Assembly: GCF_024362695.1 (NCBI RefSeq)
Contig: NC_065415.1
Span: 4,133,438-4,197,437 of the forward strand
Direction: 5' to 3'
DNA: 64,000 nucleotides
From: Pectinophora gossypiella
Taxonomy: Eukaryota; Arthropoda; Insecta; Lepidoptera; Gelechiidae
The notes under the pieces are model-generated. The model did no database searches and was not told the DNA's origin. It worked only from the letters and a program-made list of their open reading frames with translations. Within the stretch, counting starts at the first letter, position 1; the number at the start of each line of letters is the position of its first letter. This document shows, one piece after another, positions 63,948 through 64,000 of the stretch. The translations under genes were made by a program, and so were the position numbers.

Positions 63948-64000
63948 TTTGACGTGACTTATTGTAGATTTGCCGCAGATGGCATTAACTACTTGGCCGG
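63948..64000 (-). mobile_element. Retroposon-G, cut by window edge
   Basis: T-run then GACGTGACTTATTGTAGATT and GCCGCAGATGGCATTAACTA. The element continues past the window. Confidence 0.88.

Overview
This window looks like AT-rich intergenic or intronic DNA from a lepidopteran insect (moth or butterfly). The assignment rests on tRNA-headed SINEs and short inverted-repeat elements of kinds I associate with Lepidoptera. Genus and species cannot be read from it. I found no host protein-coding gene, no functional tRNA or rRNA gene and nothing bacterial or viral. Open reading frames on both strands are short, and almost every one above 100 codons lies in a repeat. Family labels below are local to this answer.

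SINE-A and SINE-B have tRNA-like heads (A box, B box, no acceptor pairing) and share a central core. SINE-C joins a tRNA A-box segment to a 5S rRNA internal promoter. SINE-D is another tRNA-headed family. SINE-E and SINE-F have no tRNA head that I can prove. Retroposon-G is a poly(A)-tailed element. Many copies keep 9-16 bp target-site duplications (TSDs). DNA-type elements are MITE-1 (about 145 bp, TA target), MITE-2, MITE-3 (about 360 bp), MITE-4, MITE-5, repeat-6 and several palindromic foldback elements.

LINE remains are mostly 3' ends: a CR1/L2-like C-terminus (3.6-4.1 kb), a Jockey-like endonuclease/RT relic (23.3-25.1 kb), a larger endonuclease/RT relic with a C-terminal C2H2 finger (29.2-31.5 kb, further C-termini at 33.5 and 42.9 kb), an RNase-H-class C-terminus (57 kb), and several short C-termini (0.5, 10.5, 13.7, 18.3, 34.9, 47.5, 48.9 kb).

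Layout: 0-5 kb holds LINE 3' ends and SINE fragments. 5-22 kb is dense in SINEs and MITEs. 22.36-26.16 kb is one terminal-inverted-repeat element (element E) carrying helically spaced copies of a CACYGAAATGATAA motif and hosting two SINEs and a Jockey LINE. 28.4-33.2 kb is a second block (element Y) with a 43-bp-period array on each side of a LINE relic and long inverted arms. 33-53 kb is more SINE/MITE/LINE mosaic, including a three-copy 250-bp tandem array. 53.9-54.5 kb is a three-copy 188-bp array. 54-64 kb contains the freshest SINE-A copies.

Nothing here forms an operon or pathway. The biology is retroposition, cut-and-paste transposition, nesting and local amplification. The parts most likely to be undescribed are elements E and Y, the tRNA/5S chimaeric SINE-C, and two palindromic elements flanked by unusually long 12-bp duplications.
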